Shown piece by piece: positions 45,201-60,200 of a stretch of DNA of 64,000 nucleotides. Each line of letters begins with the position of its first letter. Position 1 is the first letter of the stretch. The notes under the pieces were generated by a model. It had not been told where the DNA came from and searched no databases. It saw only the letters and a program-made list of their open reading frames with translations. Both the position numbers and the translations under genes were made by a program. The stretch spans positions 13,787,419 to 13,851,418 of the forward strand of contig OZ020486.1 of the NCBI GenBank assembly GCA_963971405.1, written 5' to 3'. This DNA comes from Psococerastis gibbosa (lineage: Eukaryota; Arthropoda; Insecta; Psocodea; Psocidae).

Positions 45201-48200
45201 CTACTCAATGAGGTTCTGTAGGGACAGTTTTGGTCACTAGGTTCGCTGACGACAATAAGATATCCATATTATTCAAAATGGCCGCCGTTTGCATGTGAAA
45301 ACTAAGTTCTTAGCATCTAATTAATTCTTTTAATATTTTTTATAATATTTTTACTATGCCTGGACCTTATTGCGCTGCATATAATTTAATATATATATTC
45401 TCCATGATTTATAGAAAAATATCACTTTAAAATAATACATAAATAAAATAATTTTAAAATATTATTGAGGCTTATGGAAAAATCAACGCTTTGACATCTT
45501 AGCAACTGGTGCTGCCATCTACAAAATGACGTCACAAATGAACCTCATAACCGCTCCACACATGTTGCATCATGCCTCAGGATTGTTGACTGATGGGTCG
45601 CTTCGCTCTAGAGTTGCAACAAGAAGCATTCAATTTCCAAATGTTATGGCCAATGACACAGAGTATAAACTTATACGAAATCAGTATTCATCCTTACGAT
45701 ATGGTGGGTAATTTTACGATAGGCCGGATAGACGTTTCTGATTTGCCTTCCTCAGATTGTTGGCCAGAGTGTTTGTTAAATTAAGCCGCGTAATAATTTA
45801 CTGTAGATTTAAAGTTTAATTCTCTTTTTACGAGATTCTTAGCTCAAATTGCATTGGCACTTGCTATGCACAATTGCTCATGGGCCAATATCAGTCAGTC
45901 AGTGTCCTTTATGATTAGCTTTGTGAAAATTAAGTAAAAATTATTATTATATTATTACATTATCGTCCGCCAAGTAGTTCTGAATTTAAAACTTATTATT
46001 GTGGTTATTTTTTTAAAGGACTTTTTATGGACCCAGGCATACTAATAGTGGCCTATAGGTCGATTGTCCTATGCCAACGACCCCATGGATTTCGGACATT
46101 AATTGTTTCCGTATTAATTTTTGGCCGGCATTGGCAAACTGGTATACATTCTCGATGTCAACCTACACCGGCTACAAGCTGAGACAAGCTTACCATTGAC
46201 GCAATGAAACAGGCGTAAGCTTGACTTAACCAGGTCCAGATACTAGCCTGAATTTAAGACTACTCAGCACGACTAATCACATGCCCAACGGTGGGCATCT
46301 TTATATTGATTCTCGAAATATTCAGATTTTTGTATGGTACCGGTAATCTTGAATTGTTTATTAAAATTTCCAAAAATTAGGCGTATAAAAATATTATACT
46401 TACTATACTCTTCTAAAATGAACAATCCTCCTCGTTGTGTGTAACATTTCCTGATATGGTCCAGTCGTACAAAAAACTAGAACCACGAAAAAAAATTAGT
46501 TACCATCATTTTGCGAGGAACCGGCCTAAGGCGGCTAATTCAATTTAAAAGCACACATTCAGAAGGCTACAAACCTTGAAGGATAACATTACAATAGGCC
46601 TACACAATAAGCACAAGCATATTTAACACACTAAGCTACTTACTACACAAGCATGCTATTACATGTTACAAGAAAGGGGTAAGACAGACATAGACATAGC
46701 CAAACATAGGTTGTTGTAAATGAACTGAAGATAGAACATAAAATGCATAGGTACTTTTTGTTCCTTTCCTGAGAAAGAGATGGCCTTCCATCTACAAAAC
46801 TATACATCTAAACTCGACATGCCTTCAGAACATGGTGTTTCAAAATAGGGCATCTCACAGCAGTGCCTGGCAATGTTTTTAAGGCCTAATTTGGCTGGAA
46901 AAGTAAATTATACGCTGAAGACATCTTTGTTGAATCGTGGTCAGGTCAATATAGCAGGAGAATATAGTAGCCTACAGTAATAGAATGATATTGCAGAATG
47001 CCATATAGAGGAACCTTTAGTATAAACTTCATCACCTTTTTGCTTCTATAAGAACCATCCCAACCATCGCTTGAAAAGCCTGGGAAAGAAACAATGCACG
47101 GCACCTCTAAGCATTGGTAGATGGTGGTGCCATCCAATATTACTTACATAGATACTTTCCAAGCGATAGTTGGACCGGGTCTAAATCAGTTATGATTGAA
47201 AGAAAGAGCATGGGCTACTTGGGAAAATTTTGAATTAATAAATCAACCAAGTCATAAAAAAACGGCAGCTTTTCACTCCGGTAAGCCCGCGCCCTCGAGA
47301 TCTACAGAGTAGTAGGTAGCTCAAATGGGCCATTGGCTCAGCATGAAAACTTCTTCGTTTCCGCAAATTCAAGCATGGAATTACCAGTAATTATGACGTT
47401 AAATGCAAGGCAGATTGCCAGTAAGCCTTGCCACATAATGATAATAAATATCAGATTCCAACACAATAGAAGTTAAAGGACAATTTCTTTCTTAATCCGC
47501 TCTAACGTTACACTCGTTTCAACTACAATATTAATGAGAACAAAAGGCTAGGCAGACTACCGTATCCAGAGTATCTTATGGGCCCTCACCGTGGCCTGGG
47601 ACTTTGCCAAATTTACTACTGCTACTACTACTACCGTATCCAGAAGTTCGTGGAAGGAAAATCTGCAAAAGCTACAGTTAACAATATGTTGCTGGCTAAC
47701 TGAGCACAATCGCAATATCACGATTTTTAGACAAACTGCAAAAAATAAAAATTTAATTCCAATTACAAATTATTTTTACTGTATCCCAGCAGCCAATCAA
47801 CTGCCCCTCTCGCACTAAGTATTGTACGCCTGTAATAAAAGCACAATCTACAAGAGAAAAATTAAATTGCTCGTGACTTCGTGGTATTTCATTTTAATAA
47901 ACAAACAAAAACTTAGTGTTTTATCTAAACTTGTTAAAACAACTATAACTAGAATTAGTAAAATCCAAGTAATCGCTAAAAAAAATTAGTTTGTCTAAGA
48001 AACCCACTGGTGATATGTACAAAACCCTTTCGGCAAGAACTGCCATCTACAGAGGGAAACCCACTAGCACAGTTACACCTTATTAGCGATTTGAGACTTG
48101 CTATACTCGAGGAGAAGATGCAAATGTGACTAGGGAGAGGAAACAATGTCGTGCCTTCGGGAGTCAGCTATAAAGAACAATGTAGCAATTTAAGTTTAAC

Positions 48201-51200
48201 TGTGGCCCCCATAGTCTAGAGTTGTAGAGGTCCCGTCACAAGAATTATGACATGGAAGAATGTGCGCCGGCAGAAGTTTTATAAAGGAGAAGAGCCGAGG
48301 AAACTAAGTCATTCCATTCTAAGTGCTTCTATCTCTAATGCATTTAGCTTGTGCTTTAGACTAAGCCCGAAAGCTCGAACTACAATGTACTGGCGGCATG
48401 CTGCGTCCCCCTAACATTTACAATGCCTCAACGTTTGGTTTTTACTGAATAACTGTATAGTATAGTCTACATGTATCCTGTTCTTATTAGGAGTATCTTA
48501 TAATTCAACTGCTCGTTGCATACTTGCTCGTAAAGTCTTCGTTATTTCAGCAAATATTTGATAAACAAGATAGAGGGGTTAGAGCTCAATGGAAGAAGCA
48601 GCAATGTAGGTTTCTTTAGGAAATACCTTAGGCTATGGCTACGTTACCATAAGAGGAAGCATTCCGTTGGCATTGGCCACCCCTGGATCACCAATAGGTT
48701 GGTTTATATATTTTATGTAAGTTAATACTTAAGTTATAATGATTTCGCCTATTCAATTGGTAGAAGACTATTTCATACACCATATTATAAGGTTTTTTTA
48801 TTTTTGTTACATAATTTTTCAATGAATTTGATAGATTCAGTAAATTCCTGTCGCCTATCAGTTTCACGGAAACACACCAGCACCAAAACTAAAAAAATCC
48901 TTATAGTCCTCTATCCTAGACGAGACCAAATCTTTAAAACTTAAGTATTAAATGTAAATAAATAAAAAAACCAACCTATTTTGGTGTAATTCAATGGTGG
49001 CCAATGCCAACAGCCAGCTTCTTCTTAATAAGACCATTGCCGACTACAATAAACACAATATATTATTATATTATGGACATTTACAGAAGCTTAGGAAGGC
49101 TGCGTGTATTTTTATAATTTGCATATTCCCACAGAAGGAAAGCGTTAAGAAGTGCAAAGACTGTGCTTATAACTCAATGAGACACAACAGATTGTGAGGA
49201 ATTTTATAAAAAGCATCGCCATAGTAGCTAAAATAAATAACACTGCTAGAATAGTGAGTGAAAGAAGGAACGCAGTACACCGCCTCACGAACAACAATAG
49301 TCTTCAGTATCTTTTATATTTCATTGTTGTAAATTAGTTCATTTTAGCCGCCACAGGCAAAAGCAACAATGCTGTGAAGCGCCAGCTTTGAAACACTTTG
49401 TCAATGAAAAGTAAAATTTAACTCAACTAACACTATTTTCACACAATGGTAAGCAATCTACGAAAAACTTTTTCTAGTGACAGAAACAATAAGAACCCAA
49501 ATTAATTGGTAATTAAATCACAGAAGAAACAAAAAACAGAAAAATTCTATCTTGTCTCTGTACAAAAATAAAAAGGGAAACACAGATGACTAACAACTAA
49601 GAAAAACAAATATCGATCCATTTATAATGAAAAACAAATTAATAATAAAACATGGTCAACACCACAAAATTTGAATCAATTCCAAAAGGGAACATAAATG
49701 AAGAGCAAATTAAAATAAAATAAAACTAAAAACAGAGAGAAGAATAATTTAATCACCTCAAAGTCCTGAGTGACCCAGCAGTGATATGAAAACAGAAATG
49801 TAATAAATAAAAAGTTATTCCCACTGTGCCATATTATTAGTCAATGCCTAATGCAATTTCGATTTCGAGATGGGTATGAATGACAAAGGTATGGAAATAA
49901 TTAAAGAAAAATTAATTCGAAAGTCCGAACTGAACAAGGACCATCTCAAAAAGTCCCTATGCAAGAAAGAAAACCAAGGAGACAACTGAAGAACAATAGA
50001 TACCAAAAAGACAAATTAATTAGAGACCGGTAATATTTACAGTTTACGAGAACTAAAACAACCGTCCTCAGAATGCAAGGCAGACATACAAAATCTCTTG
50101 AGGGAGGTCTTCACATTGCTTGAATTCAATTAGCCGATAGAATAATTTTCAAGTTTGCCTAGATAAATTACGTACGAATTTTAATTGAAAATATGACTCA
50201 CTTTGTCATACAGACATGCATGATAATACACTATGTTTTTTCGTGCACGCTCAACTTCAGATTTATTCATAATCAATTTTCATTTTTTCGCCTTATTCCC
50301 TATTATAGGAGTTATTATTCGAATTAGTCATACTTGTAGGCCAAGCCTTGAATAATTCATGCACTGAGTGAAAAAGTAGCCTACATCATTAGAAATTGGT
50401 CATGCAACAAATTTAGGCAGTATTCTGTTTTATTGCCACTTCTTGAAGAGTATAATACGGTAGTGCCTTAAGGATTCTATCATTTATATTTTTGAAATGT
50501 ATTTAACGCAAATAGAATCCACTCCAAAACGGTAAATTTTTCTCTGTCTATCGTGAACAGCATTGTCAACGATATTTTCGAGGCTTCTCATCTGGTCCCT
50601 ACAAGAAGCTGTTCACAGTTACGAGCCGAGAAATTCCCGTCCCCTATTGCCCGGAGATTGATCAAAACTCGATGTCAGCGAGGGGAACAAAGACCGTGAC
50701 GAAGTACACGTTCAACCAGAAATATTGACCCCCATCAAAAATAAATAAACTGGCCAAAACGAAAACGTTATGGGCCAAAGCATCGCGTTGCAGTGAGAGC
50801 CCAGTCTACACCGATTTTATATGAGACTATAAAAAGTAAGAAAAGCACAACACCGAATACAATTTCTGAAGACCCCTCTCGCGTACAACTCAAGGAAAAC
50901 GCAAAATAAAAATTATCGTAAACGTTCAACTGGAAGAAAATATTGTTAGGTCATATACTGAATAGGAACTAAAGAACTAAAAAAATGGTAATGAGGCCTA
51001 AAGGTAAATCAAAAGTAATATATGGCAGAAAGATAATATTATGCAAGTCACACAACATCTTATAAAATAAAAAATATAAAAATTATTTATTATAATGTAA
51101 ATGTAGGGAGTCATGAACCATTGCTTTGGGGGGGAAATTCCAACCAGACGACTTTATACCTTCATTCAATGCTAAAATATAGCACTAATACAATCTACTT

Positions 51201-54200
51201 TCGAATAGGTGGGAGCCATACCATATAATACATAAGCACCTAGACTGCTAATCACCCACGACGTTTTTTTAAAAAAGATTATTCGCATGCAAACAATTCA
51301 AGGAATGTATCCGAATAACCTCTTCAGTCGCCTCTGTAGGTAATGCCTGTGTTGAGTTACGACAGGTCTTCGATTTGATATGAATATGTCGTCACTTCAC
51401 GAGCAAGTTTTATGTTATTTAATAATATATATTAGCCGTCTAGGTTGACTATATGTCGATAGCACAATAGAAGCCTTAAGTCCAGCATCAAGCTTAATGT
51501 ATTGCACACATATTTAAATTATTTTTAGCTTAGAAACGAGGAAGTGAGTAACGAAGAGTGAGTAACAACTAAATAAAAAAAATGATGAGAGCAACTTATT
51601 TTATACGTTTACGTCACCTAATTCATTTCAATACTCGGTTATAGGATATTAACTGTTTCAAAACGTTTCTGGCCCAAAAGTGCTACGGAGGTCATGTGAA
51701 GCAGGCGTATAGTGTAAAAGAGGATAGAGATAGATTATAGTACAAAAACCCCGCTAGGTTGGTCTAAAGGTAGTCATAGAACAAAAGCCACAAGATATTT
51801 ATCCAGAATGGAAACTAAGAAGAGTTCGAGTAAAAGTTGCCAGGTGCATGAGGGGAACTCGCCAAAATTGAAGGAATGGGTGTGAAAATAATGACTCAAG
51901 TATTGGACGTGCAATGTTGGCAGAAACATTCCATCAAATATCCTGTTGAAGCTAAAGAAGGAGCGGCGACAGTTCAATACTCACAGACAGCGCCCTCACA
52001 ATAGAGTTTCATTTTATATTTATTCTCAAGAAACAGTAAAAAATAGGGAAAAATATTCTTTTTTTTATGTAAATTTACTTGGAATTTAGACTTTCGCGTA
52101 TTGTACTTTAAAAAATAATTATCTTATCAATAAAGAAAAATAACAACAAAAATTGAGGACAAACGCCCTAAAAAATAAACTACATAGGCCTATCTTTCGT
52201 ACATACACAATTATGGGTTAATTGTAATTCGCCCACATGGAAAATAAAGACAATTTTCTTTCTTTCTTTTTTATTTCTTACACATTTGTTTCAGACTACT
52301 ACAATAATACTGCACTCACATCAGCAAGAGGCTCTCCTTAAGGCACCCAAGCTCAAACCACGCAAGAATGAAGGAAGAAGCTTGAATATACGATAAACAA
52401 GTATGAGGTTTGACATTGGTACAGACCTTGCTATTGGCAAAGAGAAGTCCGACGCCCTCCATGCAGACCTGCAACAGCCCACCTTCCCCCGTCTTCATGT
52501 CTTGCACTGGAAACTCTCCGCCGAGTTCTCCATGAGCGCCCAAACCGCCTCGGGCGCACGCTCGCTCCAGAGAATCTTTGATGCAGTAATATAATTCTTT
52601 GCACTGAAATAATCAGCCGGGTCAGATGGGCATCCGCAATGAGGCGGCAAAAAGTAGTTTCCTATAGTCTAAGCGGATGGTTCTCGCCATAATACAGTCA
52701 AGATCGTGTACCACCTCTACTATTATTCCGCAGAAAAATATTTCTGAGCGTGGTGGGGCCGTTTTAATGATCGGAGTACTGATAATATTGTAGTTCTACT
52801 GTACTTACTTTCTTGGTGTAGTACTTGTGCAGTTGAGTATGTCCGCCATTGCGCCTCCATAAGCAGAGAACTTTATTCTTAGGGGAGTACGTCATATTAA
52901 CGAGACGCTCAAACCACCACCGTTCCACAATTGTACCGTTCAAGGATCTGAGGACTAGACCGTCTTCTCGCACCTGTAATAGGTTCAACTTGCTGTGAAA
53001 CAATGCAATAAGGTTTTATAAATGGTTATATGTATATGTAAAATTAACCGCTTCCACTCTCACTTCTGTTCAATACAGTAGAGTAGGTATACCCCATTAA
53101 ATAAGACTAGCATATGCTCTATAATACATTTCAAATGAGTTTATCTGCATTGTAAAGAGTTAGTTTAAAAAAAAAATACTACAACCAGAAACCCGGATAG
53201 AGGCGAGAGTTTTATATCACAATGTTCCGCATTGACGTTTCGGTGGGAAATGGCCCCCAAATACATAATTTGAGGCCAACGGAAAAGTACATACGCTTAG
53301 CCGACATGAATACAAATGTCAACGCCACAGACAAAACTCTACAATGGGTAAATAATAATAATTTTGCCTTCTTTATTTTAAATCAATTAATGGCACAACA
53401 AACCATTTCAATTGTTTATTTCAATTAAATTGTAATTATAAATACTTTTTAGGCGGCTACTCCACTTGTCAATATTCCGTCATTTATGCATCAATACTAA
53501 GTCTCTACCATAATATAACTTAATTTATAATAGATAAGTTAAGTATCTACATAATAGTCTCCATAAAACAAAAATCTTATCAATTATTGATGCACAAATG
53601 ACGGAATATTGACAAGTAGAATAGGTGCCTATTGAGCAGTATTTACAGCCAACAACAACAGGGTCGCCACTCGCGAGAACTAAGACTTAAACAACACCTC
53701 TCTTCTTTTGTTAAGTTGGCACGGCACTGCAAGGCGGAGGCTATCCCTTCTGAGTTCTTGAATAGGAAAGTTATCCATTCGAAATAATTGATGGCGGTAA
53801 TTTAATTTGGCTTACCTCAAGGAAAAGAAGGTCACCAGTGGCGTCAACTCCTTGGTGAACAGTAAAACTGTGTCGATTCATTTGCCTCGATGCCAATGGC
53901 TTTAAGTCGATATCATTTCCATTCTGAAAAATAAAATTAATACATGAATAATGTTAATACACTCCCTCTCCAACACGGTATAGTTCAGTACATACATAAG
54001 TTGTAGCTTGGGGCTTGTTAAGCCCGCTACACACGAACGAACACGACGCCGGTGACGCGCCGGGAAATGTTTCATTGCAGCAAATGGATAGTTAGAAAAC
54101 CACAGAGTCAACTTCAGAAGTTTCTGACAAAACGACCAAAACGCACTTGCACGGGTTTGCCTTTGACACGCCCGGAACACACCTCAGCGTCAGAAATCTT

Positions 54201-57200
54201 CCGAAGTGCGTTCAGAAATTGAGAAAGAGATTGTTTCTTGCACCAATCAATCACCAACTCAATCGTACCCAATTTTCCTAGCGTGTCACCGGCGTCAACG
54301 TCCGTGAGCACTGGGCCTAAAGCCATTCTGGTGGCGGTGTTACCACCGAAACAGCAGTCACTTTAAATTTTATGTGTGGAATAATAAATAGAATGTATTT
54401 TAAAGTTAAATAATGTTTAATACAATACTTATTGCTATATTAATAGAGAACACTTCAGAATCACTTGTAAACATTGTTATTTCCCCTCATATTGAAAAGT
54501 TCGTAGCTCTCTGATGCTTCACTTTATTACTTCTGCAGCCATAACGAAGCCACAAAGCAATAGATAGAAAAACAACCAAGAGAAAACCCCACTGGACACT
54601 CGAATTCGAACCATGATTAAGAACAAATGGATAATGGACAAATGGTAGGTACCCCGCACACCATTAGGTATATCAGTAATGTTGAGAAATACACGAATTT
54701 ATTATTATTATTATTATTACATTTACCGCTTTTTTTTCACAGAATGACATTTGAATCGTTAAGTCATAAATGAGATTTCATAATGTAGAAGAAATGTTCC
54801 TCTTCATTTTGATACATAGTATATGGCCGTGGCTAACACCAATTGACAACCGGTTTGGAGCTCCTGCAGTGACCGTTATTGCTTATGAATCAAGTTCAAT
54901 AACTGTGGCCGATCGGTGTTAGTGACGGCTACATAATGTACATCAAAGCGTAGAGGAAAATTTTTTCTGTTTGTGACACCTCATTTATCGCTCTACGAAC
55001 GATTTTATATGACAAATTTGAAAGTGGGAAAGTAGGGGGTGGGGGGGGGGGGAAGGTGAGAGTGACAACACATTATTATTTGCCAAAAACAAGAGACTCA
55101 TAATACTGTAAAGCATCTCAAAAAATTTACCACGAAATTTGCAACCTATTGCACTATTCAATTCTATCAATTTCGGTGGGAAATGTAGAAAGAAATTTTT
55201 AGAAAGAAAGCTTAAAAGCTTAACTCACCAAGTTGGTGATTTGATCCAACAGTTCGTTGACTTCTTGACTATACACCAAGCCAATATGGCTTTTCCCCAG
55301 CAGACGACGAATTTTCCTCTTGATTTCGGTTTTGGGAATGTTTAGCATCACCATAATGGCGACAAGATTGTAAAGCATAGTTGACAATAACCTGTCCTCT
55401 TCGTGCTCCAGCCTCTTCCGCTCAGTATCACTCAATGAATTGTACCTAAAACAGCAAATTTCACAAAACCATTATTAATTTTTAATTATGGGAGGAACTC
55501 CGCAACACGATCTTCTGAATTGTATCTAGAGAGTTCTTCTGAATTAAAAACACCCCGTATACCTTTGAAATGAAATATATGATAGTTGCGTTAACAGCAT
55601 TTAAACAGCCACTGCTTAGTCAGATTGAAATTTCTTGATATGACCACGTTCAAAATGCCGTCTTCACTTGGACATGAAAACGTACAGTAGAGGGTTTTAG
55701 CAAAGTTTGTGGTTATATTAAACCCTGAATCATAACCTTACACCAATACCATGAACTAAAAAACTATATAAAACGGGAATATTATGGCACCTTCGTCCAA
55801 TATGGTTTCATTTCCAAAAATAGAAATAAACAATATGTGTTCAACTGTAACGAAAAACTTACCTTTCCATCATTTCTCTGGGTCCTTGGTCCATAGCAAC
55901 GAGATCACGCTCTAACGACACTGCATCAAGAAAAGCATCTTCCCAAAACTGCATTTGCTCCCACAAATTTGATCTCTCTTTGCCCAGAAGTCCTTCAAAC
56001 AAATATGTCCGCCCTGCCTCAGGACTGGGACTTCCTGAAGTCGTGAGCATCGCGCCCCCATGGTATCTGAATCCAGCACTAAGACTACTTTTGCTCGACC
56101 AAACTGATGGATTTCGGCCTTTTGATTGACGAGGAAACTGAAAATAATTAATGAAAAACATTATATCTGCTGTTAAGGGTTTGAAACATTCATAAACAAA
56201 TTAAGCTTATGGTTAGTCGCCATCTTGAAAGCGACGAGCTAGAATCGGATGCATTGATCTGTTCACATTACATTACTTACATTGCCTCCTTCCACTTCAG
56301 AATCTGATACAGTACTTCGAAACGAAGCCCTCTGACGAGCAAAAGCTGGATTGGTGAAAATACTTCCTGCCTCGGATGAGCAATAGGGATCTGCAGAGAG
56401 TTGGTCAGTACCGACCCCCTGAAACGAAGCCCAACATTTATAAGAGTTGTTCTGCTCAAAGAATAGATTTGGAGTCTAACATTCTTTACGGACAAATTGT
56501 TGTTTAGTACTTTCTCGCAGTGGCCTTATAATAATAACATTTAAGGTCGGAAGCACTTAATTTTTTCTTAGATTTCCTATGAGGAAAGAAAACGTTAGTG
56601 CACTGCTCTAATTATTATTTGTTTAATTTCTAGCTAAGTTACTAAGCCTACACTTCATCTGATACTCATACATAAAATGGGCAGAATAAATTTAACAACC
56701 TGAAAATAAAGTTGTTTGTGAATAAAACCACAGCAACTATCACCCTAACGTGAGATAAAAGCTGGACACTTAGACAATCGCACATACCTCACTGTCAATT
56801 GAAGTGAGCTTTGACAGGAGCAAATTCCTTTTTTGATTGAGCAAATCTCGGAGCATATCTGTCGTAGATTGCTGTGGTTCCTCTCCAGTAGCTTCTAAGC
56901 GTAACGTCGGCGGAGCATTTCCTTCTAAAAAGTAATATTCTCAATAGTATGTATATGGCCCTTGTTCCACCGACGTCATTAGTTCACTATTGACGCCGGT
57001 GGATTAAGCGCCTGAATCATTTCTGATTCGGGTCAAAAATTTGATACCTCCTCAGCTGCAACAGTAAGTGACGTATATCTTTTTCAATGTTATTTGCCTT
57101 AAGAGAAGATGCCACGTAGAAAAATTAGCACCCCATAATTTCTAGTTTTTATTGCCTCTTTATTTTTTAATTAATTAACAAAGCAATTCATTAAAGATTT

Positions 57201-60200
57201 ATTAAAAAATTTCCATGTAAGTTGTAGAAGACTACTTTATGCATCATAAAACAGGAAATATTAAATTTTTGGTACCTAAGTTCTTTCATAAAAGCACAAA
57301 ATCAAAAAATAAATATGTCAAATTATATGATGCACGAAGTAGTCTTCTACAAGACAATTAATAAGAATAAAATTATAAATAACTTTGCACTTAATTCCAC
57401 AAAATTTTATTTTATATAAAATCTATCACTTGGCCGAAGTCACTGGAGAAACTCTCTTATGGACTAGTACAACTTATGAACTTCTACAACTTAAATGAGC
57501 CAAATTTTTAATAACTAGCTATGTTAATGAAATAAAAAAATGAGAAGTATTTAATTTTGGGGTGACAATTTTATACGTAGAATATCTCTTAGCTTATTCA
57601 GCAGTAAATGCCATTCAGTAAATACGACTCATAGTTGTCAAGAATTATTTATATGAATTTCCAGAAATTAATTGGCGGCTTTTGAAGAAAGATTAAGTGT
57701 AATGTCGACTGTCCAATCAAATTAAGGATTGTTCGAGTAATTAATTTACTTTTTTGTATGGTCCATGGAATTGAAATTATATTAATGAAAATCACGAGTT
57801 AACTATGTACCTTCATTACAAATTACCATTGTAAGAACTTACCGAACAAGCCAGCTTGCGAGATTCTCCTAGATTCTTCCCCACTGGCCGGCGACGACGG
57901 GCTTTTCAGGTTTTCGCGGCTGCCAAAGGGCGAGGAGAGGAGTGAGCTGCTAGAGAGGTCCATGGGGTGAGCCTCCAGGAGATCTTTGCTCCAGTAGTGA
58001 GTGTGGGTCATCTCCATCAGCTGGAACACGGACGCCATCCCACCGAGGCCGTGGTTCTCGAAAGTCTTCTCCAGTCCATACACCACCGCTTGGGTTACCT
58101 TGAGTAATCCCTTGTACACTTTCTTGGAAACGCACTGAAAAAAAATAACAAAATTCTCATCAAATACAGCAGAATTTTTTCTTATTGCTGAGTCATAATA
58201 ATAATAATCTTCAGCGAACGGCCTTACCAAGTTGAATCTACAAGGGCAGAGTGTGTTTCAAACTGCGGCAAACTTGGTAGTGCGCACAGCGTTGGCAGGG
58301 GGACATGATAACGCGCTGAGACTATGTATACCAATCAGTCTACGTGCATGGCCAATCTTGGTCACCTCCGAATTAATAGTGTGACTTTACCATGTTTCCC
58401 AAGTGGTTCAGAATCCACTATAATCAGGAGGTCTACCCTGTCAGTCAACTCCCCTTCCCTCCTCTTTCCCACCAATGGTAGCATTATTAAAATTATTATT
58501 TCACGGTTGCCTAATCGAAGCCACACTTTGAAGGTTAACAAATGAGACGGCTTCTAACTGAAGGTTAAATACTATACTTACTACATCATCAATATGATCA
58601 TCAGGACCCACTTTTCTGTCCAACGTCTTATTTAGTTTAGCAATGACTAAACTTCGATAACTTTCATCCTCCATTAGCTTCTTCAACCGATTTAATTTCA
58701 GCCAACCAACCCCTTCTCCCTCCAATACTTGATTACAAACCTAGAAAAGGAGTAAATGAATAATTTGTTACCCTGCAAAGTACTCATTTCCCCACAGCAT
58801 AAACTATGGAATTGTAACTGCAACAAGCCTAATGTTTAATAATCGAATAGAATAGGATAAAAACAATTTGCTCCTCGAATTTAGAACGATGGGTAGGCTT
58901 AGATGAAACTATTGAAATGTTTGATTTTACACATTGGCGTAAATAGGGGGGTCTGGTGATAAAGACGCTATGGAGGCTAAAGGCATAGTATCCACAATAA
59001 TGAAAGGGAAATTAATTCTTAGTATGCTTATTTTACATGAAAAAAATCACCATATTGACCAAGTACTTTCACAAAAAAAGTATTACTCACAATGCTTAAA
59101 ACCTCTTCAGAACTATTTTTTCCAAATTTTTCTGCGGGGGAGCCCCCCCGGGCCCCCCTCAATGGTAGGTTTATTCGTCGTTATAATATCTAAATTGTAC
59201 TGCTTTCAAACATTGGCGTAAATAAGGGGGTCCTGCTCCCCCCCCCCCAGAAGCACCCGTAGCCCCCCCCCCCAGGATTTCTGGTGACAAAGACATTATG
59301 GAGGCGAAAGGCATAGTATCCACAATAAAGAAAGGGAAATTAATTCTTGGTAGGCCTATGCGTATTTCACATGAAAGACAACATGAAAAAAATCAACATG
59401 TTGACCAAGTACTTTCCTAAAAATGTATTACTCAAAATGCCTAAAACCCCAATATTTCAGACCGATTTTTTCAAAAAATTTCTTCGGGGGAGACCCCCGG
59501 CCCCCCTCAGTGGTAGTTTTATTCGTCTGTAAAATCGCAACAGGACTGCTTGCAAAATGCGTAAAACCGCCCTAATTTGGGCATATTTATCAACTTTTTC
59601 TCCGGGGGAGACCCCCGGGCCCCCCTTTCTCCGGGATAGGATATTCGTAAAACCTCACTAATGTCGGCCCAATTATCAGCCTATGTGAAAAAAGCTACAT
59701 AGACCTATGTTAATTGGCAGAGGATCCGCGAAATGTCACACTTGTCATTTTAAAGTCAGGGCAAGTAGAACTAGTGAGTCAGCTACTAGTCATTGCTCCA
59801 AATGACGTCACACTTGCTTTTTAAATCTTAAGCCAGCTATAAGTTGTTTAATTATCGATTGTAGACGTCTTACATCTTTAAGGAAGGTTTGATTTTCTAG
59901 GTTGGTCATGCTTCGTTCATTGTTCTGGCTCCTCGTGATCTCTGCTTCAGTCTTCTGCGCTGTTTTTTGCGAACTGTGCCTAATGAATGGACTTCTGTCA
60001 GTAGAGCTTTTTCTCCCCGGGAAAGGTCCTTGCTGGGGGGTGGCATGCTTCGGTTGCTGTTGTTGATCGGCATTTTGTTTATTCTGACCCCTGCCGCCAA
60101 ATAGGGACGATGTTTGCAAATTTATGCCTCCACGACCTTGACCACTTTTATTCGCTGGAAACAAAAAATGTTCCATCCTCTAATTATTTTTTTCGCTCCT

